Origin: an uncultured Oscillospiraceae bacterium
GTDB taxonomy: Bacteria; Bacillota; Clostridia; Oscillospirales; Acutalibacteraceae
DNA: 64,000 bases
Direction: 5' to 3'
Assembly: GCA_900539425.1 (NCBI GenBank)
Contig: UQBX01000005.1
Span: 35,142-99,141, forward strand
Shown: piece after piece, positions 36,671 to 46,684 of the stretch
How positions within the stretch are numbered: position 1 is the first letter of the stretch
Layout: each line of letters opens with the position of its first letter
Translations under genes and position numbers: made by a program
The notes under the pieces: model-generated
Database searches by the model: none
Seen by the model: only the letters and a program-made list of their open reading frames with translations
What the model was told of the DNA's origin: nothing

Positions 36671-37855
36671 TTGCTTATATATCTTGCCGTCATAATGGCA
36701 TTTTTTGCGCTTTATTTTCTTATACCACGAAAGCAGGTATGGATATCGTTTGCGTTTCTTGTAATAGGCCTTGCAGTTATTGCTTTTTATGCTGAGCCGA
36801 ATGAAAATGACGACCTTTTAAGATATTTCAGGATTATAGATCAAATGCGCGCCGGCGGGTGGGACAGGTTCCAGAGAATGCTTGAATACAATGAGTTTGA
36901 TTTTGGGGCGCTTCCTGTGGCGGGATATTATTTCTATTTTATAAGTCTGCTTCCAGACAATCATTTCCTGCCGTTTTTTACTATCCTTATTTCTTACGGC
37001 TGTATGTTTTTGGTTGTATATAAAGTTGCACAGCGCTTTAAGGTTGATAAATTCTATCTTGCGGTTGCAGTATTCTTTTTGATTTCCACATATTGGTTTT
37101 ATGATACTTACAGCGGAACAAGAAACGGATTGGCGTTCGCAATCGCATTAGCATGTATTTATTATCATTTTGTAGAAAGAAAAAATATTATTCTGTGTTT
37201 AATAGGCTATGTGCTTGTATGCGGGCTCCATTCTTCGGGAATCCTTTTAGTTGCGCTTGCTGCAGTAGCATATATTACTTACAACAATAAAAGCAAATTT
37301 ATTAATGTGCTGATAATTTTTACATTGGTAGGCGCAAGCGCTGGTATATCAATTCTGTCTGAAATATCTGACAATGAATTTATTCTTACCTTGGCGGGAA
37401 AAACAGAAAATGCTGTTGATAATATCGGAGTGTCTTTAGAAGCTAATTTCCTTGTTAATGTGGCAACTTATATTGTTTCTGTATTGATCATGGCATATGC
37501 TTTCACATATATTAAAAAATATATTGATGATAAGGGTTCAAAACGGTTTTTCAGGTTTGCCGAGGTATTGCTTTATTTCTGCCTTGGTTCAATCGTCAGC
37601 GGACTTCTTTTCCTCAGAATGCTCAGATGGGTTATTCCGGTGATGACCGCGGTGGTTTACATGGTGGGTATGCAGATACAGAAAGACAGATTAGATAATA
37701 AGCTAATAAATACTTCCTATGATTCTGATACTCCGCATGCAGAAAAGATCAGAGCAATGAATAAAGGAGTAACTTCATTCTTTATTTTTGCATATTCAGT
37801 TGTTCATTTATGGTATGACTTTAACGGAAGCAGTTTAATATGGTTCCATTTTTAA
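36671..37855 (+). CDS. EpsG-family polysaccharide polymerase (Wzy-like)
   Basis: Integral membrane protein of 394 residues with about ten helices. It resembles EpsG: an early segment YAEPNENDDLLRYF with acidic residues, GTRNGLAFAIAL near residue 156 and GLHSSGILL near residue 183. EpsG-type proteins link repeat units into the polymer outside the membrane. The start is TTG 36671, set by the very strong AAAGGAGGT at 36655-36663. Confidence 0.85.
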   Translation: MLIYLAVIMAFFALYFLIPRKQVWISFAFLVIGLAVIAFYAEPNENDDLLRYFRIIDQMRAGGWDRFQRMLEYNEFDFGALPVAGYYFYFISLLPDNHFLPFFTILISYGCMFLVVYKVAQRFKVDKFYLAVAVFFLISTYWFYDTYSGTRNGLAFAIALACIYYHFVERKNIILCLIGYVLVCGLHSSGILLVALAAVAYITYNNKSKFINVLIIFTLVGASAGISILSEISDNEFILTLAGKTENAVDNIGVSLEANFLVNVATYIVSVLIMAYAFTYIKKYIDDKGSKRFFRFAEVLLYFCLGSIVSGLLFLRMLRWVIPVMTAVVYMVGMQIQKDRLDNKLINTSYDSDTPHAEKIRAMNKGVTSFFIFAYSVVHLWYDFNGSSLIWFHF

Positions 37856-37873
37856 TTTTTTTGGGTTGGTAGA

Positions 37874-38827
37874 ATGGCGGATATAATAAGCGTAATAGTA
37901 GCTGTTTATAAAACAGAAGAATATCTTGATAAATGTGTTAAAAGCATCATAAATCAAACATATAAAAATTTAGAAATCATACTTGTGGATGACGGTTCGC
38001 CTGATAACTGCCCGAAAATGTGTGATGATTGGGCAAATAAGGATAGCCGCATAAAAGTAATTCATAAAACTAACGGAGGTCTTTCATCAGCAAGGAATGC
38101 AGGAATTGAAGCTGCCGCAGGGGATTATCTTATGTTTACTGACAGCGATGATTTTCTTGAAGATGATATGATTGAGTTTCTGTATAATCTTATAAAAAAA
38201 GATGATTACGATCTTGCCAGATGTGGTTTTTATTTTGACGACGGCAAAACTCTTAAAGGCGAGAACAATGATTATTCCGTTAAATATCCTGATTATGATC
38301 AGCTTATGATTGATCTTGTAAGCAACGGTTATACAAGCGGAGCTGTTTGGAACAAGATTTATAAAACAGAATCTGTAAAAAGCAATCGGTTTTTGGATGA
38401 GGACGGTTGTTCAGAGGATATAATGTTTAATTTTCGTTTCTATCAGCAAAATTCCAAAGTTGTTTTCTGCGATGTCCCGAAATATCATTATATGGTTCGT
38501 GAAAATTCAATTGTAAACTCTGAGTTTAAGGAACTTGCTTACTCCATAGTGAGGGCAAAAAAACTTATTTTAGAAAGTTTACATAATAATTCAACTGTAT
38601 TTCCGTATGTTGTTAAGAGCCTTGTGGATTCCGCTTTTATTGTTCTTTCCGGCTGTATAAGGAATAAGGCGTTCCCCGATATGCAAAATGAATTGCGTTC
38701 TGATATTATGAAATACAGAAAATATGTTCTTAAAAGCAATATGTTTTCAAGTATGTGTAAAGTCAAAACCGTTATTCTTTGGATTTCACCATCCTTATTT
38801 AAATTTTTGATTTGGAGAATTAAGTAA
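37874..38827 (+). CDS. GT2-family glycosyltransferase
   Basis: A 317-residue GT-A enzyme beginning ISVIVAVYKTEEYLDKC, with LVDDGSPDNCP and the metal-binding DSDD near residue 89. The N-terminal 110 residues closely match the next gene (shared CVKSIINQTYKN-like and GGLSSARNA stretches), so the two probably arose by duplication. It follows the polymerase gene by 18 nt. Confidence 0.9.
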   Translation: MADIISVIVAVYKTEEYLDKCVKSIINQTYKNLEIILVDDGSPDNCPKMCDDWANKDSRIKVIHKTNGGLSSARNAGIEAAAGDYLMFTDSDDFLEDDMIEFLYNLIKKDDYDLARCGFYFDDGKTLKGENNDYSVKYPDYDQLMIDLVSNGYTSGAVWNKIYKTESVKSNRFLDEDGCSEDIMFNFRFYQQNSKVVFCDVPKYHYMVRENSIVNSEFKELAYSIVRAKKLILESLHNNSTVFPYVVKSLVDSAFIVLSGCIRNKAFPDMQNELRSDIMKYRKYVLKSNMFSSMCKVKTVILWISPSLFKFLIWRIK

Positions 38828-38831
38828 TATT

Positions 38832-40850
38832 ATGTTTGATCAAGTTATCAGCGTGATTATTCCGATCTATAATGTTGAAAAATATCTGGAAAAATGTATA
38901 AAGAGTGTTGTAAATCAAACATACTCAAATATCGAAATAATACTTGTTGACGACGGTTCTACAGACAGTTGCCCTAAGATTTGTGATGATTGGGCAAAAA
39001 AAGACAGCCGAATAATTGTTATACACAAGAAAAACGGAGGCCTTTCGTCTGCAAGAAATGCAGCTCTGGATATTATGCAGGGCGATTATGTAATTTTTGT
39101 GGACAGTGATGACTGGATAGAGCCTGATATGGCTCAATCTATGCTTTCATATGCCTTAGAAAATAATGCGGATATCGTTTGCAGCGGCTTCTTTTTTGAA
39201 AATATAGACTGCACCCATACCAAACAGATAGTAAGTGAGAATGTTTTTGAAAATAAAGACATAGCTGAAAATCTGCTGCTTGATAATATAAGACCGGAAG
39301 TATGCAGCAAGCTTTATAAGGCTGACCTTATCAAACAGTTCAGGTTTGATGAAAAAATTAAATATGCTGAAGACTTGCCTTTTAATTTTTATTTGATGCA
39401 AAAAGCAAATAAACTTATTACAACTGAAACATGGTTTTATCATTATTTGCTTAACAGCGGAAATTCAATAACTACAGCTTATATTACTGATGCCCGCGCT
39501 GTAAGCTGGAAAATGTTTGAAGATATATTAAAAGAATGTAAGGGCAATAAAGACCTTGAAAACGCTGCTGTTTACAGGTTTACCGTATATACATTTGGCA
39601 TATTAAGCCGCGTAATGAACTCAAAGCAGTTCAGAAAAAAATACTTCAGCGAAATAGCAAATGCTGTTTTAACTTATAAGAATGATATTTTAAACAACTG
39701 TTATGTTCCTAAAAAGCATAAAAAGGCGGTTGAAATTCTTTCGTTTAATAAAAATATCTTCAAGCTTTTTTATAAGCTTATAAATTTCATTCCAAAAGTG
39801 ATGAAATATGTTAAGTTCAAAGCGGCACGTTTTGTTTTCGGATTTCAAGCACTTACATATGCTGTAAAAGCAAATTTATTACGGTTAAAGCACAAAAATA
39901 ACTTTTTGTTTTTGCTGATGACACCGTGCCATCAGAATTACGGGGATCATGCAATAGCTATTTCTGTAAAAAAGATTTTAAAGGATTATTTTGTATTTGA
40001 AATAAACGGAGATTTGCTCTCAAGGTTTGTTGGATATCCCCGTATTATGAAAATGATGCTCGGCAGAAGTACTATAGTTTTTGAGGGCGGCGGATATTTG
40101 GGCACGCTGTGGTTCAATTACGGAGAGCTTCTTGTAAGACAAGTAATTCAACTGGCAGTTAAAAATAAGATAGTGGTTTTTCCTCAGTCTATATTTTACG
40201 AAAACACCGAGTGGGGAAATGAACAGCTTGAAATTTCAAAGAAGCTCTATTCAAAGTGCAAAGATCTTACCTTGAGCGCAAGAGATAAGATATCATTCGA
40301 GAAGATGAAGGAATATTATCCGGATATTGATATCCGCCTTATTCCCGATTCGGTTTTATATCTTAATGAATGCCGTCCGTCTGTAAGGGAAGGAGCTTCT
40401 GTTTTGTTCAGAGAAGATCTTGAAAAAGGAATTTCAAGGTCTGCTCAGGCTCAAATTGAGGAGTTTGCTTCAGAGAATTTCAGCAAAGTAAATAAATTCG
40501 ATATGCTGGCAGACCACAGATTCGGTGCTGAAACAAGAGAAAAAGAAGTAGAGCTTCAGTTTCATCGCTTCAGGAAAAGCGAGATAGTATTTACTGACAG
40601 ACTGCACGGTATGATATTTTCCGCAATCACGGGAACACCGTGTATTGCATTTCCCAATAAGTCCCATAAGGTAAAAGGCGTTTATGAATGGGTGCTGAAA
40701 GATTGTCCGTATATATTGTTTATGGATAGTTTTGACAGGGACAAGGCTGAGGAATTCGTGAAATCAGTTAAAGGAAAATCATTTGAATATGACAATTCTT
40801 TTGTGAAATCATATTATGACGAATTATTAAAGAAAATCAACGGAGAATAA
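38832..40850 (+). CDS. Fusion of GT2 glycosyltransferase and polysaccharide pyruvyltransferase
   Basis: A 672-residue two-domain protein. Residues 1-about 330 are a GT2 transferase (IPIYNVEKYLEKC, LVDDGSTDSCP, metal-binding DSDD at residues 91-94). Residues about 355-672 match the polysaccharide pyruvyltransferase family (TPCHQNYGDHAIAI, FEGGGYLGTLWFNYG, FPQSIFYE, FTDRLHGMIFSAITG). Such enzymes add a pyruvate ketal from phosphoenolpyruvate to a sugar. The fusion suggests that the sugar added by the GT2 half is pyruvylated by the other half. The ribosome binding site is weak. No frameshift or stop separates the domains. Confidence 0.88.
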   Translation: MFDQVISVIIPIYNVEKYLEKCIKSVVNQTYSNIEIILVDDGSTDSCPKICDDWAKKDSRIIVIHKKNGGLSSARNAALDIMQGDYVIFVDSDDWIEPDMAQSMLSYALENNADIVCSGFFFENIDCTHTKQIVSENVFENKDIAENLLLDNIRPEVCSKLYKADLIKQFRFDEKIKYAEDLPFNFYLMQKANKLITTETWFYHYLLNSGNSITTAYITDARAVSWKMFEDILKECKGNKDLENAAVYRFTVYTFGILSRVMNSKQFRKKYFSEIANAVLTYKNDILNNCYVPKKHKKAVEILSFNKNIFKLFYKLINFIPKVMKYVKFKAARFVFGFQALTYAVKANLLRLKHKNNFLFLLMTPCHQNYGDHAIAISVKKILKDYFVFEINGDLLSRFVGYPRIMKMMLGRSTIVFEGGGYLGTLWFNYGELLVRQVIQLAVKNKIVVFPQSIFYENTEWGNEQLEISKKLYSKCKDLTLSARDKISFEKMKEYYPDIDIRLIPDSVLYLNECRPSVREGASVLFREDLEKGISRSAQAQIEEFASENFSKVNKFDMLADHRFGAETREKEVELQFHRFRKSEIVFTDRLHGMIFSAITGTPCIAFPNKSHKVKGVYEWVLKDCPYILFMDSFDRDKAEEFVKSVKGKSFEYDNSFVKSYYDELLKKINGE

Positions 40851-40854
40851 AGTA

Positions 40855-42402
40855 TTGGAAGAAGCAAGAAGTGTAAAATCAAGTAAAACTTTAATATCGA
40901 ATTTTGCGCAGAAAACTTTTGCCCTTGTTTTGACTTTTGTTTCACGAACTGTATTTATCCGTGTTTTCGGCGCAGCGCTGCTTGGAATAAACGGATTGTT
41001 TTCAAATGTAATTGCTCTTTTGTCTTTGGCGGATCTGGGATTTTCAACGGCAATGACATACAGCTATTATAAGCCTGTTGCAGAAAATGATTATGACAAG
41101 ATTGCTGCTTTAAATCAGTTTTATAAAAAAGTCTATTCTATAATTGCAGCCGGAATAACTGTGATCGGTCTTGCGCTGATGCCGTTTTTGAAGCAGATAA
41201 TAAATATGACGGAAGAAGTAGACCATTTATATCTCTATTATTTGCTAACTCTTGCAAGCACGGTTGTATCGTATCTTTTTGTATATAAGACTACTGTTCT
41301 TTATGCGTATCAGCAGGGGTATGTTGTTGCAAAATACAATATGCTGGTAAACGCTGTTTCGCAGATAATACAAATAGCCGGAATGCTTATATTTAAAAAC
41401 TATATTTTGTATCTTTCTATAACTGTGGTTTTTAATCTTATAAATAATTTGTATATTTCCCGTGTAACCGATAAGCGTTTTCCGTTCATAAATAAAAAGA
41501 TACAGATTTCAAAAGCTGATAAAAAAGATATATTCTCAAATCTTAGTTCCGTATTCATTTACAAAGTTTCATCTACTTTGATGAACAGCACCACAAATAT
41601 AATTATCTCAAAACTTGTGGGAACTATCACAGTAGGTTTCTATTCAAATTATCTTACTGTTACCAATATGATAACAGGATACGTTAGCATGGCGTTTACC
41701 TCATTTACTGCCAGTCTCGGTAATTTGATAGTAAAAGATTCAAGAGAAAAACAGTTTAAGGTGTTTAAGGAAATACAGACCATAAGCGCATGGTTTTGTA
41801 TTGTTATTGCTTCATGCGTATATGTTCTATTAAATGATTTTATAGAAATATGGATAGGAAAAGATTTCCTTTTGGATGAATATACGGTTTTGGCAATAGG
41901 CGTAAATTTCTTTTTGACATGTATTTTGAATCCAATTTGGATCTTCAGGGAAGCTGCCGGTATTTACAGAAAAACTAAATATATAATGTTGATTTGTGCT
42001 GTGCTGAATGTAGGGCTTGCTATTCTTCTTGGCCATTACTGGGGTCTTTGTGGAATTCTTTTTGCAGGTGCTATTTCAAAGCTTTTAACTTATATATGGT
42101 ATGAACCAATAATTCTTTTCAGAGATTTTTTTGATCGGTCTCCCGCGTATTTTTTTGGTTCTTCGTTGTTTATAACATTAGTTACCGCTATTGTAAGTTA
42201 CCTTTTGATTTTACTGAATTCTAAAATAGCTGTTTCAGGTATACTTGGATTTATTGTAAAGGGCGTCTGCTGCTTTGTTGTTGCAAATCTTGTTTATTTG
42301 GCTATATACTTTAGAAACAAAAATTTCAGGCACATTCTTTTCAGAATAAAAAAACTCATTTTATCATTTATATCATCTTTAAAATCTAAAAAAAGATCAT
42401 GA
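40855..42402 (+). CDS. Polysaccharide flippase (Wzx/MATE-like)
   Basis: Integral membrane protein of 515 residues with about 14 helices, of the oligosaccharide flippase family that moves lipid-linked repeat units across the membrane. Typical features are the early FAQKTFALVLTFVSRTVFIRVFG stretch (shortened here) and GLFSNVIALLSLADLG. The start is TTG 40855 with GGAG 10 nt upstream. It follows the fusion gene by 4 nt. Confidence 0.9.
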   Translation: MEEARSVKSSKTLISNFAQKTFALVLTFVSRTVFIRVFGAALLGINGLFSNVIALLSLADLGFSTAMTYSYYKPVAENDYDKIAALNQFYKKVYSIIAAGITVIGLALMPFLKQIINMTEEVDHLYLYYLLTLASTVVSYLFVYKTTVLYAYQQGYVVAKYNMLVNAVSQIIQIAGMLIFKNYILYLSITVVFNLINNLYISRVTDKRFPFINKKIQISKADKKDIFSNLSSVFIYKVSSTLMNSTTNIIISKLVGTITVGFYSNYLTVTNMITGYVSMAFTSFTASLGNLIVKDSREKQFKVFKEIQTISAWFCIVIASCVYVLLNDFIEIWIGKDFLLDEYTVLAIGVNFFLTCILNPIWIFREAAGIYRKTKYIMLICAVLNVGLAILLGHYWGLCGILFAGAISKLLTYIWYEPIILFRDFFDRSPAYFFGSSLFITLVTAIVSYLLILLNSKIAVSGILGFIVKGVCCFVVANLVYLAIYFRNKNFRHILFRIKKLILSFISSLKSKKRS

Positions 42403-42423
42403 TTCAGAGGAATTTCTTGCAAT

Positions 42424-43494
42424 ATGACTTTGTTTTTTGCGTGCTTATTATTGATGATTTTATGGAGAATCAAATTCGCAAGACCGGTTTTAAGCGGATT
42501 TAATGAAAACTATCTTGCAATTGACAGAACAAATTGCATTAAAGGTATATTCATTTTGATGGTCTTTTTAAGCCACTCAAGAAACTATCTTTCTAAACTG
42601 CCTGAATATACCTCAGACCCATTAAACAGTATTTACGATGTTATACAGAGCCACTTGGGCCAGGGAATAGTTGTAATGTTTCTTTTCTACTCCGGGTACG
42701 GAGTTATGGAATCAATCATAAAAAAAGGTTCAGATTATATAAATGCTTTTCCCAAACAGCGTTTTGCTAAAACGCTTTTTCATTTTGATATAGCGATTAT
42801 GCTTTTTGTAATTGTTGATTTATGTCTTGGTACATTAAAAAATTACAGCATTTTGGAGGTGCTGCTTTCCTTTACCGGCTGGGAATCGGTAGGAAATAGT
42901 AACTGGTACATTTTTGCAATACTTATATTGTATCTCATAACATATTTAGCATTTAAAATTTTTAAAGATAAAACTTCAAAGGCAGTTTGGCTTGTAACTG
43001 TTTTAACAGTAGTTTATATAGCAGTGCTCGCATTAGCCAGTAAGGATGCCTGGTGGTTTGATACAGTGCTGTTATATCCGCTTGGTATGTGGTATTCTGT
43101 TGGTAAAGATAAAATAGAAAACTTCGTCAGAAAAAAGCCTATAAATTATTTCGGATTGCTGATTTTATGCTGCGCTGTTTTCATAGTTTCTCATCTGCTT
43201 AGAAGCAACATAATATGCTATGAAATTTCCCAGGTTGCTCTGTGCGCAGTGATAGTGGCAGCAACCATGAAAATCGATATCAATAATAAAATACTTGAAT
43301 TTTTCGGAAAGCATTTATTTGAAATTTATATTTTGATGCGCATACCAATGAATGTGCTTTTGCATTTCGATATAGACAATGTATATGTATTTGTTTCAGT
43401 AAGCTTTGCCGTAACTCTTTTGCTGGCAGTTTTGTTAAAAAAGGTATTTACTTTTTCTGATAGGTTTTTATTTGCTAAAAATAAAAAGCAATAG
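42424..43494 (+). CDS. Membrane acyltransferase (family 3 type)
   Basis: Integral membrane protein of 356 residues with about ten helices. The N-terminal IKGIFILMVFLSHSR segment, with its His, is the catalytic region of acyltransferase-3 enzymes, and FLFYSGYGVMESI follows. It probably O-acetylates or succinylates the polysaccharide. It lies 21 nt after the flippase. It is the last gene of the main island transcript. Confidence 0.85.
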   Translation: MTLFFACLLLMILWRIKFARPVLSGFNENYLAIDRTNCIKGIFILMVFLSHSRNYLSKLPEYTSDPLNSIYDVIQSHLGQGIVVMFLFYSGYGVMESIIKKGSDYINAFPKQRFAKTLFHFDIAIMLFVIVDLCLGTLKNYSILEVLLSFTGWESVGNSNWYIFAILILYLITYLAFKIFKDKTSKAVWLVTVLTVVYIAVLALASKDAWWFDTVLLYPLGMWYSVGKDKIENFVRKKPINYFGLLILCCAVFIVSHLLRSNIICYEISQVALCAVIVAATMKIDINNKILEFFGKHLFEIYILMRIPMNVLLHFDIDNVYVFVSVSFAVTLLLAVLLKKVFTFSDRFLFAKNKKQ

Positions 43495-43612
43495 CTTGCA
43501 AAATACATTGATGTTTTAATTATTGCTTTGATTAATAATTTGGGATTGAGATTACATTTAATCACAATTTTAATGTATAATATATACATATTCATTTTTT
43601 AGGTGATGTTTT

Positions 43613-44488
43613 ATGCACGCTGTTATGATTATAGCCCACAATCAGTTTGATTTGCTTGAAAAGCTTATTTCTGCGCTTGATGATAAGCGAAACGATATAT
43701 TTGTGCACATTGATGCAGAAGCAGATAATTTTGATTTTGAGCATTTCAGAAAAATACCCAAATATTCTGAAATCCATTTTACTGACAGAATTAATGTTAC
43801 TTGGGGCGATTTCAGCCAGGTAAAGGCAGAAATAATATTGCTCAAAGCCGCCGTGGAAAATGAAAGCAAAGGTAAAAAGTATTCATATTTTCATTTGATT
43901 TCAGGCTGCGACCTGCCTATTAAATCAAATGATGAAATCCATGAATTTTTTAAAGAAAATAACGGCAAAGAGTTTATCCATTTTTCTTCAGAAAAAGTGT
44001 CAGAACAGTCGATAGGCAGAATCAGATACTATCATTTTTTTAGAAATAAAAGAACTTTTGTTAGAAAACTTATTTCATATTCTGTTTTAAAAGTTGAAAA
44101 ACTGTTAGGTGTAAATCGCCTGAAAAAAGATAACTTTAAAGTTCAGAAAGGTTGTAATTGGTTTAGTATTACAGGCGAGTTTGCTGAATATATCGTTGAA
44201 AATATTGATAAGTGGGAAAAGGTTTTCAAATATTCTTACTGCGGTGACGAGGTGTTTGTTCAAACAATTTTTATCAACAGCCCGTTTTCACAAAATCTTT
44301 ATATGAAGAATTGCAACGATAACCACCTTGCGTGTGCCCGTCTTATAGATTGGGATAGGGGAGATCCTTATATTTTCAGAAAAGAAGACTATGATCTGAT
44401 AAAATCTTCTCCCGCGGTGTTTGCTCGTAAATTCAATATGGATGTTGACAGTGATATAGTTGACATGGTTCTTGAAAGCAATAAATAA
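43613..44488 (+). CDS. GT14-like beta-glycosyltransferase (core-2/I-branching type)
   Basis: A 291-residue protein resembling bacterial members of the core-2/I-branching GT14 family: MIIAHNQFDLLEKLI at the start, FVHIDAEAD, INVTWGDFSQVKAEIIL, and HLISGCDLPIKSNDEI near residue 98. It transfers N-acetylglucosamine, xylose or a related sugar. A 118-bp AT-rich gap with a TATAAT at 43579 separates it from the acyltransferase, so it may have its own promoter. It ends at a strong terminator. Confidence 0.85.
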   Translation: MHAVMIIAHNQFDLLEKLISALDDKRNDIFVHIDAEADNFDFEHFRKIPKYSEIHFTDRINVTWGDFSQVKAEIILLKAAVENESKGKKYSYFHLISGCDLPIKSNDEIHEFFKENNGKEFIHFSSEKVSEQSIGRIRYYHFFRNKRTFVRKLISYSVLKVEKLLGVNRLKKDNFKVQKGCNWFSITGEFAEYIVENIDKWEKVFKYSYCGDEVFVQTIFINSPFSQNLYMKNCNDNHLACARLIDWDRGDPYIFRKEDYDLIKSSPAVFARKFNMDVDSDIVDMVLESNK

Positions 44489-44518
44489 AGGCGGCATATT
44501 TGCCGCCTTTTGTTTTTA
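44487..44518 (+). terminator. Bidirectional terminator at the end of the plus-strand island
   Basis: AAAGGCGGCA (44487-44496) pairs with TGCCGCCTTT (44501-44510) around a TATT loop, followed by TTGTTTTT. It also serves the convergent minus-strand GT2 gene. Confidence 0.9.
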
Positions 44519-45514
44519 CATTTTTGCGATTTTAAGTAAGTGCAGATAAAGATTTAAAAGTGCTTTGCTTTTTAATCTAAGTGCCGTGGTAAATACTTTT
44601 GTGTGAAGCGGTAATACAGATAAATCAGCGCTTTTTGAAGCGTTAATTACATCTTGATTTGTAAGTAGCGCATCAATTCCGTTGTTAGGATTTTTTGAAA
44701 ACATTTCATTTCTTATAAGAAAGTTTGCAAGATACAGTAAATAATAATCTAACTGTTTCCCCAAGTCAATACCTGCTTCACAGCATTTTTCTTTTATGCG
44801 TTTATACGGTAGAAAAATTATATCCTTTAACTTTTCATCGTATGATTTTGTCATGCTTTCAGGATTAATATTGTAATGGTAACAAGGTTTTTTAACTGTT
44901 GCCGCTGACTTTGCGTCAATAAGACACGGATAAGTAAAAGCGGCGTCTTCTCCCATTTTTATTCTGCCGTCAACAAGCGGCAGATTTTTTTTAATAAGCT
45001 CTTTTTTGAAAACCTTGCTCCAGCAGCAGGGATTTATCCCAAATTTATAATAAGTTCCGCTGAAAAGCATTTTGGGATAAATAAATTCTTCCAAAGCGTT
45101 TTTATCATAATATTCCTTATCAAACAGCTGCTCACTGTCAGTAAGTTGACCGTTATTGTCATAGTAAAAGTCGCTCAATACCATATCCGGAGAATATTTA
45201 TTTATCATTTGAGCGAAATATTCATACATTTCGGGTTCTATCCAGTCATCGCTGTCAACAAAGCCGATATAATCTCCCTGTGCGATTTCAAGCCCTGATT
45301 TGCGCGCGTTTATAAGCCCGCCGTTTTGCTTATGTATAACTTTTATACGGCTGTCTTTTTCTGCATATAGGTCGCAGATTGCAGGGCAGTTGTCAGGTGA
45401 GCCGTCATCTACCAGAATGATTTCAATATCTTTGTAAGTCTGATTTACAATGCTCTCTATGCATCTCTCAAGGTATTTTTCAACATTGTATACAGGAACG
45501 ATTATACTGATCAT
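44516..45514 (-). CDS. GT2-family glycosyltransferase
   Basis: A 332-residue GT-A enzyme with MISIIVPVYNVEKYLERC, LVDDGSPDNCP and the metal-binding DSDD near residue 93. It closely resembles the GT2 domains at 37874 and 38832. It overlaps the upstream GT4 gene by 4 nt on the minus strand, forming a two-gene unit that converges on the main island. Confidence 0.9.
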   Translation of the reverse strand: MISIIVPVYNVEKYLERCIESIVNQTYKDIEIILVDDGSPDNCPAICDLYAEKDSRIKVIHKQNGGLINARKSGLEIAQGDYIGFVDSDDWIEPEMYEYFAQMINKYSPDMVLSDFYYDNNGQLTDSEQLFDKEYYDKNALEEFIYPKMLFSGTYYKFGINPCCWSKVFKKELIKKNLPLVDGRIKMGEDAAFTYPCLIDAKSAATVKKPCYHYNINPESMTKSYDEKLKDIIFLPYKRIKEKCCEAGIDLGKQLDYYLLYLANFLIRNEMFSKNPNNGIDALLTNQDVINASKSADLSVLPLHTKVFTTALRLKSKALLNLYLHLLKIAKM

Positions 45515-46632
45515 TTGCTACCCCCGGCGCTGTAAATATCGTCAAGTTTCTGAGCAACTTTATTTATGTCATAAGTTTCTGAAAGTGCTGTAATATCTAT
45601 GCCGTTTCTGTCTGCTTTCATAAGTTCAAAGGCTCGGCTGCTCCATTTTTCAGCATCTACTTCAAGCGGCATGAAATCAACATTGCTGTTAAATTTAACT
45701 TCTGCTGTTACTCTGTCTGATATCAGGCAGGGAAGTTTGCTCGCCTGTGCTTCAATTAGTGAAACGGGCAGTCCTTCGTTTAATGAGGGAAAAATCATTA
45801 TATCAAATGCTTGCAGAAGTTCTGCCACATCCGTTCGCTGGCCGAGCATAAATACTTTGTCCTCAATTCCAAGTTCACGCGATTTTTCTTTTATTATATC
45901 TCCGTCAACTATTTCTCCCGCAAGTATTAATTTAAGATTTGGATTTGATTTCAGCATTTCTGCAAATATTTCAACAAGGAAAACTTGGTTTTTAATTCTG
46001 TATATCGTGCCGATATGGCCCACAAGTATTTCATCTTTACTTATTGAAAGTTCGGCACGTTTTTTTGCGCGCGTATCATTGCTTAATGAGTATCGCTCAA
46101 TTTCTATGCCGTTTGCAAGGAAGGTTCCGTCTGCGGCATATTCTTTTTTGCCGTACATATAGTTCCCGGCAGCTGTTGAGCAGGCAAGCTTGTCCGTTGC
46201 AAACATGTTAATAAGTTTTCTCATAAAAGCACGGTAAATTTTAAAAGGCAGTGTTTCTTTTCTGTTCCACTCTGTGGCGTGGGAATGTGAAACACGCTTT
46301 TTTATTCCGCTCATTTTTGCTGCAAGCATTATAATGCCGTTGTAAAACATAACGTGGGAATGAACAATATCATATTTTCCTGCTCTCATTACACGCAGGG
46401 CATCTTTTAACCCGCTTAAGTATCCGGCATTGGAGCTTTCTTTTGTTATTATTTTTGAGCCGCTTTTTAAAACACTTTTAACAAGTTCTTCATCCTGACC
46501 TTCAGAAGTGTTTTGCAGGTAGTAAGTTATATCGTATTTGTTTTTATCTAAATGAGAAGCAAAATTGACAGCTGCTATCTCAATTCCTCCTCGGCGGAGG
46601 AGCTGTATAACAACCAAAACTTTTTTTTTCAA
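45511..46632 (-). CDS. GT4-family glycosyltransferase (EpsF-like)
   Basis: A 373-residue GT-B enzyme with VLVVIQLLRRGGIEIAAVN at the start (shown in part), HSHVMFYNG, VSHSHATEW and the donor-site SLNEGLPVSLIEAQASK near residue 285. It is related to the gene at 34534. The start is TTG at 46632, fixed by AAAGGAGT 7 nt upstream. It leads the minus-strand transferase pair. Confidence 0.9.
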   Translation of the reverse strand: MKKKVLVVIQLLRRGGIEIAAVNFASHLDKNKYDITYYLQNTSEGQDEELVKSVLKSGSKIITKESSNAGYLSGLKDALRVMRAGKYDIVHSHVMFYNGIIMLAAKMSGIKKRVSHSHATEWNRKETLPFKIYRAFMRKLINMFATDKLACSTAAGNYMYGKKEYAADGTFLANGIEIERYSLSNDTRAKKRAELSISKDEILVGHIGTIYRIKNQVFLVEIFAEMLKSNPNLKLILAGEIVDGDIIKEKSRELGIEDKVFMLGQRTDVAELLQAFDIMIFPSLNEGLPVSLIEAQASKLPCLISDRVTAEVKFNSNVDFMPLEVDAEKWSSRAFELMKADRNGIDITALSETYDINKVAQKLDDIYSAGGSK

Positions 46633-46655
46633 TCGGTTACTCCTTTGTTTGAATG

Positions 46656-46684
46656 GTTTTAAAATATAAACAATAGATATTCAA
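46656..46684 (-). promoter_or_regulatory. Possible promoter of the minus-strand glycosyltransferase pair
   Basis: On the minus strand TTGAAT (46684-46679) and TAAAAC (46661-46656) are 17 bp apart, about 24 nt upstream of the TTG start codon. The -10 match is moderate. Confidence 0.4.
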
